Of a stretch of 64,000 nt of DNA, positions 34,769 through 43,949 are shown in pieces. The stretch is from Sneathiella aquimaris (GTDB lineage: Bacteria > Pseudomonadota > Alphaproteobacteria > Sneathiellales > Sneathiellaceae): NCBI RefSeq assembly GCF_026409565.1, contig NZ_CP112881.1, positions 2,983,501 through 3,047,500 on the forward strand. The letters are read 5' to 3'. The translations under genes were made by a program, and so were the position numbers. The stretch's first letter is position 1. Every line of letters starts with the position of its first letter. A model generated the notes under the pieces. It was given only the letters and a program-made list of their open reading frames with translations, was not told the DNA's origin and did not search any database.

Positions 34769-37584
34769 TTTGCACCTCCACTCGCGCGCAACGTCTGCGA
34801 CAATGTATTCATCAAGGCATCCCGATCAAATTTTGCGACATAATCAGAGAACCCGACTTTGCGCCCACGATCAAAATCCTGTGGTGTTGTATGAGAGGAC
34901 AAAGCGACAATCGGGGTGTCGGCCCAGCGTTCATCTCCCAACACTTCTTCAGCAAACTGGAAACCATCCATTTCCGGCATTTCAATATCACTCACGATGA
35001 CGTCAAAATGCTTGCCCGCATCTCTCATTGACAATGCTTCCAACGGATTTTCTGCGGTACTGACTTCATATCCAGCAACAGACAAAAGAGGGACCAGCAT
35101 GTTACGGAAGAACGGACTGTCATCGACGAGCAAGACACGTTGTGACGAAGACTGGCTGCCATATGCGGCGGTTTCACCAGATGCAAACCAATCACCAAAA
35201 CATTTCTGCAGGTAGAACCCGACATCAATAATATCGGTCGCCTTCCCACGAATGACCGCGCTACCAATCGTACCTTCAACGCTTGATGCCATCTCAACGT
35301 TCAGTTGCTCGTCCACGATGTCGACGATTTCATCAACAACCAGCCCCATCGTCCGGTCATTATCGCTGAACACCAGAATAGGCTGTCTGCCAGTTTCGAC
35401 AATCTTCGCATCTTCGTTCATTGTAACCAGTGGCATGATTTTACCGCGATACTGAACGACCATCCGACCATTTGTCGTTTCAATCGTATCAACGTCGACC
35501 TCTTCCAAACGAGCAACCAGAGACAGTGGAACTGCTTTTGGCTCTTGCCCGCCTGCCCGGCAAATCAACATCGCAACTTTGTCATTTTCAGCCGAAACGT
35601 GTTGACCTTCTTCTTCAATAGAGTGATCACCCACAACATTTTCTCCGGATTTGGCAGCAATACCATTCGGATCAAGGATCATAATAACGCTACCATCACC
35701 CAGAATTGTATTTCCAGAGAAGATAGACAGATCCCGCAAGATCGGGGCAACCGGTTTCACAACAATTTCTTCTGTGTCAAACACACGGTCAACAACGATA
35801 CCAAACGTATAGGCACCAACCTGACTGACAATAATGAACTCTTCAGAGCCTTTATTTTCACTTTGTTCGGCGACTTCGTCCGCTGCCGTTTCAAGGCGAA
35901 GAATATCATTAAGGTGGACCAGTGGCAGTAGTCGATCCCTCAATCTCAGGACTGGACTGTCATTGATCATTTCAATTGTGTTATCACTACGACCATCTGT
36001 AGAGGCGCGGACAAGCTCCACTACACTGATCTGAGGAATAGCAAAACGTTCATGGCAACATTCGACGATCAGGGCGGAAACAATTGCTAAGGTCAGCGGG
36101 ATTTTGATAGTAAAGACTGAACCCTTACCATCTTCTGATTTAAGCTCGATTGTTCCGCCGATTTTCTCAATGTTGGACCGGACAACATCCATACCAACAC
36201 CACGGCCCGAAACGTTTGTTACTTTTTCAGCAGTCGAGAAACCGGCGCGCATGATAAAGTTCTGAATTTGCTGGGTGTTCATTCCATCCAGTTCAGCTTC
36301 AGAAGCCAGGCCATTTTCCATAACCTTGGCTTTAATTTTATCACTGTTCAAACCGCGACCATCGTCAGAAATGGTAATGATGATGTGACCACCTTCGTGA
36401 TACGCATCCAGTACAATTTTACCCGTTTCTTTTTTACCAGCAGCCAGACGCTCGCCCGGTGTTTCAAGACCGTGATCAGCAGAGTTCCTCACCATGTGGG
36501 TCAACGGATCTTTAATAAGTTCCAGCACCTGTCGATCAAGTTCCGTTTCGGCGCCATGCATGATCAAATCAATTTTCTTGTCCAGATCATGGCTGAGATC
36601 ACGTACAATACGCGGTAACTTCGACCAGGCATTCCCAATCGGCTGCATCCGGGTCTTCATCAGACCTTCCTGCAATTCTGTTGTAACGTGACTTAGACGT
36701 TGCAACGGCACCGTAAATTCGTTGTCATCCATACCCCGAACCATCTGAAGCAGCTGATTTCGGGTCAGGACCAGTTCACTCACCATCGTCATCAGATTTT
36801 CAAGCAATTCGACGTTGACGCGAATACTCTGATTGGCAAGCGATGTTTCTTTATGGGCCACTTCAGGGGCAGCTTTTGCCTCTTTGGCTTTTTCTGGAAC
36901 AATCTTTGGAACAGGCGCGACTTCGACTTCTTCTGCAACAGGTTCGGCAATTATCGGATCTGCTGCAACATCGTCTTCGGGGCCAGGTGCGGCTGCGAAA
37001 GCGGCTTCCAATTCGGCTTCAGAAACTTCTCCAGGACGCAATTCAGGCTCACTTTCTGCAGCAAGCTCCTCTGGTCCTGGGGCCGATGCAAACGCGGCCT
37101 CCAACTCAGCTTCAGAAACTTCACCGACCTTCAACTCTCGTTCCTGCACAACCGGTTCCGGTGTTGGCTCAGGCTCTGGTGCTGCGGCAGGTTTTGCCGC
37201 CGCGCCGCCGCCATAAGCGACTTCGTTCAAACGTGTAATAAGATCAGCATCGTTCCCTTCTGGTTCCGCTTCCGTTTGCTCCAGAACTTCAAGAACGTCT
37301 TTAATGACATCCATTGCTTCGAGAATGATGGTGACGACATCAGCGGTAACCGCAAGTTCGTTGTCTCGTATTTTACCTAGAACATTTTCACCGGCATGAG
37401 CAACGGCTTCCAATCTTGGAAGGCCCAAGAACCCGCAGGTTCCTTTGATGGTATGTACCAGTCGGAAAATATTATCGATCTGTGTACCGTCATCCGGATT
37501 TTGCTCAAGCGCAACCAAAGCCGCATCTACAATACCGATATTCTCGTTGGTTTCGGTCAAAAATTCGCTTAACAGGTCATCCAT
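34765..37584 (-). CDS. cheA: Chemotaxis hybrid histidine kinase CheA with tandem CheW-like and receiver domains
   Basis: 939 aa, longer than the about 650 of enteric CheA. HPt domain residues 1-105 with H44 in RLVHTIKGTCGFLGL. Linker 105-250 is Glu/Ala/Pro-rich and contains two copies of GEVSEAELEAAFA followed by APGPE; no typical P2 is obvious. Kinase core about 250-510: MVRNSADHGLETP (N box), DDGRGL, GRGVGMDVVRSNIEK. A CheW domain (about 510-660), a second CheW-like domain (about 680-800), and a receiver domain (about 815-935, VLLVDDSPFFRN, VIVSDIEMPEMDG). First gene of the che operon, with a CtrA-like site upstream. Confidence 0.96.
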   Translation of the reverse strand: MDDLLSEFLTETNENIGIVDAALVALEQNPDDGTQIDNIFRLVHTIKGTCGFLGLPRLEAVAHAGENVLGKIRDNELAVTADVVTIILEAMDVIKDVLEVLEQTEAEPEGNDADLITRLNEVAYGGGAAAKPAAAPEPEPTPEPVVQERELKVGEVSEAELEAAFASAPGPEELAAESEPELRPGEVSEAELEAAFAAAPGPEDDVAADPIIAEPVAEEVEVAPVPKIVPEKAKEAKAAPEVAHKETSLANQSIRVNVELLENLMTMVSELVLTRNQLLQMVRGMDDNEFTVPLQRLSHVTTELQEGLMKTRMQPIGNAWSKLPRIVRDLSHDLDKKIDLIMHGAETELDRQVLELIKDPLTHMVRNSADHGLETPGERLAAGKKETGKIVLDAYHEGGHIIITISDDGRGLNSDKIKAKVMENGLASEAELDGMNTQQIQNFIMRAGFSTAEKVTNVSGRGVGMDVVRSNIEKIGGTIELKSEDGKGSVFTIKIPLTLAIVSALIVECCHERFAIPQISVVELVRASTDGRSDNTIEMINDSPVLRLRDRLLPLVHLNDILRLETAADEVAEQSENKGSEEFIIVSQVGAYTFGIVVDRVFDTEEIVVKPVAPILRDLSIFSGNTILGDGSVIMILDPNGIAAKSGENVVGDHSIEEEGQHVSAENDKVAMLICRAGGQEPKAVPLSLVARLEEVDVDTIETTNGRMVVQYRGKIMPLVTMNEDAKIVETGRQPILVFSDNDRTMGLVVDEIVDIVDEQLNVEMASSVEGTIGSAVIRGKATDIIDVGFYLQKCFGDWFASGETAAYGSQSSSQRVLLVDDSPFFRNMLVPLLSVAGYEVSTAENPLEALSMRDAGKHFDVIVSDIEMPEMDGFQFAEEVLGDERWADTPIVALSSHTTPQDFDRGRKVGFSDYVAKFDRDALMNTLSQTLRASGGAK

Positions 37585-37668
37585 GGTGCTCTTCTCTCCC
37601 TACTCAATCGCAGGTCCGCAAATAAACAATTTAGTCTTCCCAATTTGCGTTAGAATGCGCGAAAGAGG

Positions 37669-37683
37669 TTAACAAGCAGTTAC
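37669..37683. promoter_or_regulatory. Candidate CtrA site upstream of cheA
   Basis: TTAACAAGCAGTTAC is TTAA-N7-TTAC, one base from the CtrA consensus, 85 bp upstream of the cheA start. In Rhodospirillales relatives CtrA controls chemotaxis genes, but this single site is not proof. Confidence 0.42.
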
Positions 37684-37803
37684 GGTAAACGGATCGAGAA
37701 GCAGAAAAATCAAACTTATCTAAAATATTGTCTATCCCAAGGGAGTTGAAGCGTAATGCGGGCATTAAAGGGCCTAATTAGCGGCTCAATCTGCAATCGA
37801 CAT

Positions 37804-37832
37804 AAAAAAAGCCTGACAGAATGCCAGGCTTT
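37804..37832 (-). terminator. Rho-independent terminator after chpT
   Basis: On the minus strand AAAGCCTG pairs with CAGGCTTT around a 9-nt loop and continues into a run of seven T. It lies 23 bp past the chpT stop and upstream of the che promoter. Confidence 0.9.
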
Positions 37833-37854
37833 AAATCAGTAAATGTGAAAAAAC

Positions 37855-38493
37855 TTAAGAAGACGCCACACTCAATACAACTTTATCTTCTTCAATAGAA
37901 TCGATCGCAACCTTAAATCCATTATTTGCAGATAGCGCCATTATATATTGGGCGGCCACATTCTGCGCGGTCAGCTGTTCTTCATCATAGCCATCCAGCA
38001 ATGTACGGGTAATTTCTTCCCGCAAGCCCGCCCGTGGTCCTGTTGCTGTGATGGAAAAGCCCCAATTTTCTGATGTCACGTCCCCGGCAACCACCAGATT
38101 TCCGCCCCGTGGCAGGGCTCCCGCCGCAATTGCCACAAGATTACAGACGATCTTCACGGCATCTTTTGACAGACTGTCTGCGGCCCCAGCATCATCGGGC
38201 CAATCTAAGGTAACTTTGCCGTAACTCATAAATTCGCGGCATAATGTGCGACCATCACGGATCGAAACCTCTGCCCCCAATCCACCTGCCATGCCAAATG
38301 CCAATCGGTAAAACTGGAGCCTGGCGGCTGCTTCGCCAGCACTTTGGCTAACAAGATCCATTGCCTGGTCTCGCATATCAGCATTAGATTCGTCATTTAA
38401 AAGCTCCACGCCATTGTTAATGGCACCCACCGGCCCAATAACATCATGGCAGAGTTTCGAGCTCATCAAGGCTGCCAGCTTTAAATCTATCAT
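37855..38493 (-). CDS. chpT: Histidine phosphotransferase ChpT
   Basis: 212 aa from ATG at 38493. The dimerisation helix has the phospho-accepting histidine at about 16 in SSKLCHDVIGPVGAINNGVE, the family signature. The C-terminal part is a degenerate ATPase-like fold (LVAIAAGALPRGGNLVVAGD, QNVAAQYIMALSANNGFKVA). ChpT passes phosphate from the hybrid kinase CckA to CtrA and CpdR in Caulobacter. Being 7 kb from ctrA is useful support. The first residues of the longer frame (from 38532) are not conserved. Confidence 0.93.
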   Translation of the reverse strand: MIDLKLAALMSSKLCHDVIGPVGAINNGVELLNDESNADMRDQAMDLVSQSAGEAAARLQFYRLAFGMAGGLGAEVSIRDGRTLCREFMSYGKVTLDWPDDAGAADSLSKDAVKIVCNLVAIAAGALPRGGNLVVAGDVTSENWGFSITATGPRAGLREEITRTLLDGYDEEQLTAQNVAAQYIMALSANNGFKVAIDSIEEDKVVLSVASS

Positions 38494-38604
38494 TCTTTCA
38501 CCATACACATGACCATTACCTATGAGACACAATGGAACAATTTTTGTCGTCTCGGCAACAGTTTGCTACACTCCCTATGTAACAATCAACAGAGTGATGT
38601 AATT

Positions 38605-38799
38605 ATGTTAGCTTTTTTTTCGCCGGGACAATATGTCAAGCATCCTCAACAACCGGACTGGGGGATTGGACAGGTTCAATCCTGTGTCGCCGACAGAATT
38701 ACAGTGAATTTTGAACATGCTGGAAAGCAACTCATTATTGCCAGCGTAATTGAACTCGTCACGGTAAGTGAGGAAGACGTTCGCAAAGAACGAAATTAG
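38605..38799 (+). CDS. DUF3553 small protein
   Basis: 64 aa from ATG at 38605; the frame is open from 38509 but the family starts at FFSPGQYVKHP. The core FSPGQYVKHPQQPDWGIGQV and the AGKQLI ending of the next strand form a short SH3-like barrel typical of DUF3553. Similar modules occur at the end of PcrA-type helicases, so nucleic acid or polymerase binding is possible. It is divergent from chpT and 31 bp upstream of the formate dehydrogenase gene. Confidence 0.85.
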   Translation: MLAFFSPGQYVKHPQQPDWGIGQVQSCVADRITVNFEHAGKQLIIASVIELVTVSEEDVRKERN

Positions 38800-38830
38800 A
38801 CATTTACGCGGCTGGGTAGGGAATAAGTCT

Positions 38831-40534
38831 ATGGGCAAGTCTGCCTCATTTCAATTAAGTTCAAAGGCGCCAGGCCTTGGAAAACGAAAAGCCAAACACT
38901 ATGCGAAAGGGCGCCAGCCAAAAAGCGACGCCGTCGCCGATGTCAAAGCGCTATTAAGCAATCAACCGTCTGGGCGTGATCAGCTCATTGAACATCTCCA
39001 CCTTCTGCAGGATCATTTTGGGGCGCTCACCCACGATCATCTGGTCGCCCTTGCGCAGGAAATGAAGCTTGGCTTGGCTGAAGTGTATGAAGTTGCAACT
39101 TTTTATCATAATTTCAACGTTGTCGGAAACCTAACCGACATTCCTGAAATGACTATTAAGGTATGTGACAGCCTGACCTGTGAACTGGCAGGTTCCAAGG
39201 CACTCAGAACAGAACTCCACCAGATTTATGGAGATAAAATCAAGGTTACGCATGGTGCCTGCATGGGACGCTGTGACAAGGCCCCCGTTGTCCGACTGAA
39301 AAACCAGTATGTTGAAACGGCGACAGCCACAAAAACAAAAGATGCTCTGGCCGAAGAAGGAACACCACAGGATCCCCCTCAACCGACTGTCTCTTATTCA
39401 GACTATTGCACATCAGGCGGCTTTAGCGTTCTGAAAGATTTACAGGCCTCAGCCCTTACCGCCGAAGAAATCATAGAACAGTTAAAGACCAGTGGTCACC
39501 GTGGTTTAGGCGGGGCGGGCTTTCCCCATGGCGCTAAACTTGAATCGGTTCTGTCCATCCCCGGACCAAGATATATGGCCGTGAACGCAGATGAAAGCGA
39601 GCCCGGAACTTTTAAAGACCGGCATTACATGAACACCAACCCTTACCAGTTTCTGGAAGGGATGCTCATCGGCGCCGAAATCGTCAAGGCAGAGGCTATA
39701 TATATCTTCCTGCGCGATGAATATCCTGATACAGCCCGGATTTTATCCAAAGCAATTGAGACCGTTCAAAGCGAAGGACTGAACAAGGAGCGTCCTATCT
39801 TCTTGAGGCGAGGGGCTGGCGCCTATATTTGCGGTGAAGAAAGTGCCATGCTGGAAAGCCTGGAAGGAAAACGCGCACTGCCCCGCCATAAGCCCCCCTT
39901 CCCTGCACATGTAGGGTTGTTCGGCCGTCCGACCCTGATCAACAATGTGGAGACGCTTTATTGGCTCCCTGAAATTATTGCAAAAGGCGCAAACTGGTAT
40001 CAGCAGGGCGGACGACACGGATCAAACGGATTTCGAACATTTTCTCTGTCCGGACATATCAACAAACCCGGCGTCTATTTAACACCCGCCGGTATAACAG
40101 CTCAGGAACTGATTGATGAATTCGGTGGGGGCATGAAAGACGGCCACAGCTTTAAAGGATATCTGCCAGGCGGTGCCTCTGGTGGTATTCTGCCTGCCTC
40201 AATGGCCGATATCCCGCTGGATTTTGGCAAACTTGAACCCCACGGGTGTTTTGTCGGATCTGCCGCCGTCATCATTCTATCCGATAAAGATGACCTGAAA
40301 TCGGTCGGCCGAAACCTGATGCGTTTCTTTGAAGATGAGAGCTGCGGACAATGCACACCTTGCCGGGCCGGCACTGAAAAGGCTTTGGCCCTTATGCAAC
40401 ATGAAAATTGGGATCAGGACCTGTTGATTGAATTAAGTGATTGCATGAGGGATGCCTCCATTTGCGGGCTGGGCCAGGCTGCTCCGAACGGCCTGCTCTC
40501 GCTTATCAAGTTTTTCCCGGAGGATTTGGCATGA
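38831..40534 (+). CDS. Formate dehydrogenase, fused NuoE/NuoF-like diaphorase subunit
   Basis: 567 aa from ATG at 38831. Residues about 35-180 are NuoE-like (FdsG): [2Fe-2S] cysteines in VCDSLTCELAG and HGACMGRCDKAPVV. Residues about 190-560 are NuoF-like (FdsB): NADH/FMN site GHRGLGGAGFPHGAKL and NADESEPGTFKDR, RRGAGAYICGEESAMLESLE, then [4Fe-4S] SCGQCTPCRAG and a last cysteine in DASICGLGQAAPNG. In most cytoplasmic NAD-dependent formate dehydrogenases these are two proteins (FdsG, FdsB). It passes electrons from the molybdenum subunit to NAD. Stop overlaps the next start by 4 bp. Confidence 0.92.
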   Translation: MGKSASFQLSSKAPGLGKRKAKHYAKGRQPKSDAVADVKALLSNQPSGRDQLIEHLHLLQDHFGALTHDHLVALAQEMKLGLAEVYEVATFYHNFNVVGNLTDIPEMTIKVCDSLTCELAGSKALRTELHQIYGDKIKVTHGACMGRCDKAPVVRLKNQYVETATATKTKDALAEEGTPQDPPQPTVSYSDYCTSGGFSVLKDLQASALTAEEIIEQLKTSGHRGLGGAGFPHGAKLESVLSIPGPRYMAVNADESEPGTFKDRHYMNTNPYQFLEGMLIGAEIVKAEAIYIFLRDEYPDTARILSKAIETVQSEGLNKERPIFLRRGAGAYICGEESAMLESLEGKRALPRHKPPFPAHVGLFGRPTLINNVETLYWLPEIIAKGANWYQQGGRHGSNGFRTFSLSGHINKPGVYLTPAGITAQELIDEFGGGMKDGHSFKGYLPGGASGGILPASMADIPLDFGKLEPHGCFVGSAAVIILSDKDDLKSVGRNLMRFFEDESCGQCTPCRAGTEKALALMQHENWDQDLLIELSDCMRDASICGLGQAAPNGLLSLIKFFPEDLA

Positions 40535-43266
40535 CCGATTTAGTAACCTTCTCCTTGGACGGAAAATCAGTAACCGCTCGCGCTGATCAATCCATTTGGG
40601 ATGTCGCCAAAGAAAAAGGAACCTTAATTCCCCATCTTTGCCATGCTGACAAACCAGGCTATGAAGCCGATGGAAACTGTCGGGCCTGTATGGTTGAAAT
40701 CGACGGAGAACGTGTGCTCGCCGCTAGTTGCGTTCGCAAGCCTGCAGAAGGCATGGTCGTCTCGACTAAAAGCAATCGCGCCAGCAATGCTCGAAAGATG
40801 GTGATTGAACTGTTAAACGCGGACCAGCCCAAAGGGGCGCGCGGCTATACAAACGGCAGTCATTTTGCAAAAATGGCAGACCTCACGAACACCCATGGCA
40901 GTCGGTTCCCCCGCAGATCTACACCTGCCGCGGATGTCAGTCACCCTGCAATGGCCGTCAATCTGGACGCGTGCATCAATTGCAATCTGTGTGTTCGCGC
41001 CTGTCGAGATGTTCAGGTGAATGATGTTATTGGCATGGCTGGCCGGGGGGCGCATTCAAAAATCGTTTTTGATTTCGATGACCCCATGGGATCAAGTACC
41101 TGTGTTGCTTGCGGTGAATGTGTTCAAGCCTGCCCAACCGGTGCTTTACTCGAAAAAACGATGTTAGACAGCCCTGGAACTGAAAAGGAAATTGATAGCG
41201 TATGCCCCTTCTGCGGGGTGGGGTGCCAGCTGACCTATAAAGTGCGGGACGAAAAAATTGTAGCCGTTGAAGGAAGAAATGGACCAGCCAACGAGGGACG
41301 TTTATGCGTGAAAGGCCGGTTCGGTTTCGACTATATTCACAACCCGGAACGGTTGACTAAACCTCTTATTCGTAAAGAAGGCGTGGCAAAAAGTGACGTC
41401 TCGACACTTGATCCGGCAAACCCCTTCACCCATTTTCGCGAAGCAAGCTGGGAGGAAGCGCTTGATATCGCGGCCAACGGCTTGAAAAAAATAAGAGACG
41501 AACAAAACGGAGACGCCTTGGCGGGCTTTGGCTCAGCAAAAGGGTCAAACGAAGAAGCATACCTGTTTCAGAAACTGATCCGGACTGGCTTTGGTACAAA
41601 CAATGTCGATCATTGTACTCGTCTGTGCCATGCATCCTCGGTTGCAGCCCTGCTTGAAACCGTTGGTTCTGGCGCCGTATCTGCGCCGTTTAACGAGGCT
41701 GCCAATTCAGACGTGATCCTGGTGATAGGCGCTAATCCAGCCGTCAACCACCCAGTGGCAGCAACCTTTTTCAAAAATGCTGTGAAACGAGGGGCGAAAC
41801 TCATCGTTATCGACCCTCGCGGCCAACCTTTATCCAGATTGGCGACCCATGAATTGAAAGAAAAACCAGGGTCTGATGTGGCATTGCTGAATTCAATCAT
41901 GCATGTGATTGTTGAAGAAGGTCTGACCGATGAAGATTATATCTCTCGCCACACAGACGATTTTGTGGCATTGGCCGATCATCTAAAAGACTATGATCCA
42001 ATTCGTATGGAAGAGCGAACGGGAATTGCAGCGGAAGAAGTCCGAACTGTTGCTCGCCTCTTTGCCACTGCGAAATCGGCCATCATTTTCTGGGGAATGG
42101 GCATCAGCCAGCATGTTCATGGGACCGATAATTCCCGTTGCCTGATATCACTGGCCCTAATGACAGGACAAATTGGCAGACCCGGAACCGGCCTGCATCC
42201 TTTGCGGGGGCAGAACAACGTGCAGGGGGCATCCGATGTTGCGCTGATCCCAATGTTCTTACCAGACTATCAATCCGTTGAAGATCCTACGATCCGGGAA
42301 AAGTTTGAAACCTTCTGGGGCACCAAAATTCCGGAAAGAAGCGGACTAACGGTTGTTGAAATTACCGAAGCGATCCACAAAAAAGAAATTACCGGTATGT
42401 ATATCATGGGCGAAAATCCGGCGATGTCAGATCCCAATGTCACCCATGCTCGTGAAGCCCTATCCATGTTGGACACCCTCGTCGTTCAAGACCTGTTTGT
42501 CACAGAAACCGCCGCCTATGCCGATGTCATTCTACCCGCATCTGCATGGCCTGAAAAGGATGGCACTGTTACAAACACAAACCGTCAAGTCCAGATGGGC
42601 CGTGCTGCTGTTCCTTTACCGGGGGATGCTCGCCAGGACCTTTGGATCATTCAGGAAATTGCCAGAAGAATGGGTCTGAACTGGAACTACACGCACCCGA
42701 AAGAAGTGTTTGATGAGCTTACCCAGGTCATGAACAGCATAAAGGGACTTAACTGGGACCGTGTTGACCAGGAAGATGCGGTTATTTATCCGTGCAAAAC
42801 TACCGAGGATCCCGGGCAGGCCATCATTTTCACCGATACATTCCCGACCGTATCGGGGCGGGGTAAATTTGTGCCCGCAAGTCTGATTTCACCGGATGAG
42901 ACACCCGACAAGGACTATCCTGTTATTCTGACGACGGGTCGCTTGCTGGAACATTGGCATACCGGATCTATGACCCGGCGGTCCCATGTGCTGGACGCCG
43001 TCGAGCCGGAACCTACCGTTCAGATGCCCCCATCGATGTTCGAAGAATTGGGCATCAATGCCGGAGACAAGGTCTCTATATCATCACGGCGGGGTCATTT
43101 GAAAATAAAAACACGCATGGATAGCGCCGTTCAAAGTGGCATGGTTTTTATCCCCTTTTGTTTTACAGAGGCAGCCGCTAATCTTTTAACGAACGATGCG
43201 CTTGATCCATTTGGTAAAATCGCTGAAGTGAAATTTTGCGCCGTAAAAGTTGAAAAATTAGCATAA
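40531..43266 (+). CDS. Formate dehydrogenase alpha subunit, molybdopterin type
   Basis: 911 aa from ATG at 40531, with GGAGG upstream. N-terminal NuoG-like [2Fe-2S] domain (about 1-90: HLCHADKPGYEADGNCRACM). Two [4Fe-4S] sets in INCNLCVRACRDVQ and CVACGECVQACPTGAL (about 150-205). The Mo-bisPGD domain starts at VCPFCGVGCQLTYKV (about 230). The metal ligand is a cysteine, not selenocysteine, in TRLCHASSVAALLE (about 365). It oxidises formate to CO2 in the cytoplasm. Starts inside the end of the diaphorase gene and is followed by the amidotransferase with a TAATG overlap. Confidence 0.95.
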   Translation: MTDLVTFSLDGKSVTARADQSIWDVAKEKGTLIPHLCHADKPGYEADGNCRACMVEIDGERVLAASCVRKPAEGMVVSTKSNRASNARKMVIELLNADQPKGARGYTNGSHFAKMADLTNTHGSRFPRRSTPAADVSHPAMAVNLDACINCNLCVRACRDVQVNDVIGMAGRGAHSKIVFDFDDPMGSSTCVACGECVQACPTGALLEKTMLDSPGTEKEIDSVCPFCGVGCQLTYKVRDEKIVAVEGRNGPANEGRLCVKGRFGFDYIHNPERLTKPLIRKEGVAKSDVSTLDPANPFTHFREASWEEALDIAANGLKKIRDEQNGDALAGFGSAKGSNEEAYLFQKLIRTGFGTNNVDHCTRLCHASSVAALLETVGSGAVSAPFNEAANSDVILVIGANPAVNHPVAATFFKNAVKRGAKLIVIDPRGQPLSRLATHELKEKPGSDVALLNSIMHVIVEEGLTDEDYISRHTDDFVALADHLKDYDPIRMEERTGIAAEEVRTVARLFATAKSAIIFWGMGISQHVHGTDNSRCLISLALMTGQIGRPGTGLHPLRGQNNVQGASDVALIPMFLPDYQSVEDPTIREKFETFWGTKIPERSGLTVVEITEAIHKKEITGMYIMGENPAMSDPNVTHAREALSMLDTLVVQDLFVTETAAYADVILPASAWPEKDGTVTNTNRQVQMGRAAVPLPGDARQDLWIIQEIARRMGLNWNYTHPKEVFDELTQVMNSIKGLNWDRVDQEDAVIYPCKTTEDPGQAIIFTDTFPTVSGRGKFVPASLISPDETPDKDYPVILTTGRLLEHWHTGSMTRRSHVLDAVEPEPTVQMPPSMFEELGINAGDKVSISSRRGHLKIKTRMDSAVQSGMVFIPFCFTEAAANLLTNDALDPFGKIAEVKFCAVKVEKLA

Positions 43267-43949
43267 TGAAGAAAACAGTTGGTATTTTACGCACCGGATA
43301 TATTGGTGGCTCTCTGGGCGCTGATCATGGCGAATACCCAGAAATGTTCATTTCAATGTTGGGCGAAAATCGGTTTGACTACAGAACCTATTCTGTTGTT
43401 GACGGAGAATTTCCCGATGCACCAACGGACTGCGACGCCTGGATTATCACAGGCTCCAAACACGGTGTTTACGAAGATCATGCCTGGATACCGCCACTCG
43501 AGGATTTTATTCGCCAATTGGCGGCAAGCCAACAACCGACTGTCGGGATCTGTTTCGGCCACCAAATCATGGCGCAGGCACTGGGCGGAAAAGTTGAAAA
43601 ATCGACCCGCGGCTGGGGGATAGGACCACATGAATATCTGAATGTGCGTTCCGGAGAAACAGTGAAACTTCTCGCGTTTCATCAGGATCAGGTTGTTGCA
43701 TTGCCGCCCGGAGCAGAAATCACTCACCGGTCTGATTTTTGCCCCTTTGCAGGTCTGCAATATTCAGAAACGTGCTATTCTTTACAACCACACCCGGAGC
43801 ATACACCCGACTTCGTTGCTGATTTGATTTCCGAACGACGGCGCACCGTCTTACCCGATGACCTTGCGGAACGAGCTTTGTCCCGCCTTCCCCAACCTAA
43901 CCATCAGGATGAATATGGGCGGAAAATCAGCGCTTCTCTGGACAAATAA
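43266..43949 (+). CDS. Class I glutamine amidotransferase in formate dehydrogenase operon
   Basis: 227 aa. GATase class I triad: nucleophile cysteine in VGICFGHQIMAQAL, and histidine/glutamate in QPHPEHTPDF. It resembles the GMP synthase-like stand-alone amidotransferases; the ammonia acceptor is unknown. The start overlaps the FDH alpha stop by one base (TAATG), which fixes co-transcription. Why a formate dehydrogenase operon carries it is unclear; it could act on a metabolite or on cofactor nucleotides. Its stop abuts that of the convergent EamA gene with no gap. Confidence 0.85.
   Translation: MKKTVGILRTGYIGGSLGADHGEYPEMFISMLGENRFDYRTYSVVDGEFPDAPTDCDAWIITGSKHGVYEDHAWIPPLEDFIRQLAASQQPTVGICFGHQIMAQALGGKVEKSTRGWGIGPHEYLNVRSGETVKLLAFHQDQVVALPPGAEITHRSDFCPFAGLQYSETCYSLQPHPEHTPDFVADLISERRRTVLPDDLAERALSRLPQPNHQDEYGRKISASLDK

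Noticed and set aside
36700-37380. Cys/Phe-rich frames opposite cheA
   Set aside because: They mirror the Glu/Ala-rich linker of CheA; no independent start signal.
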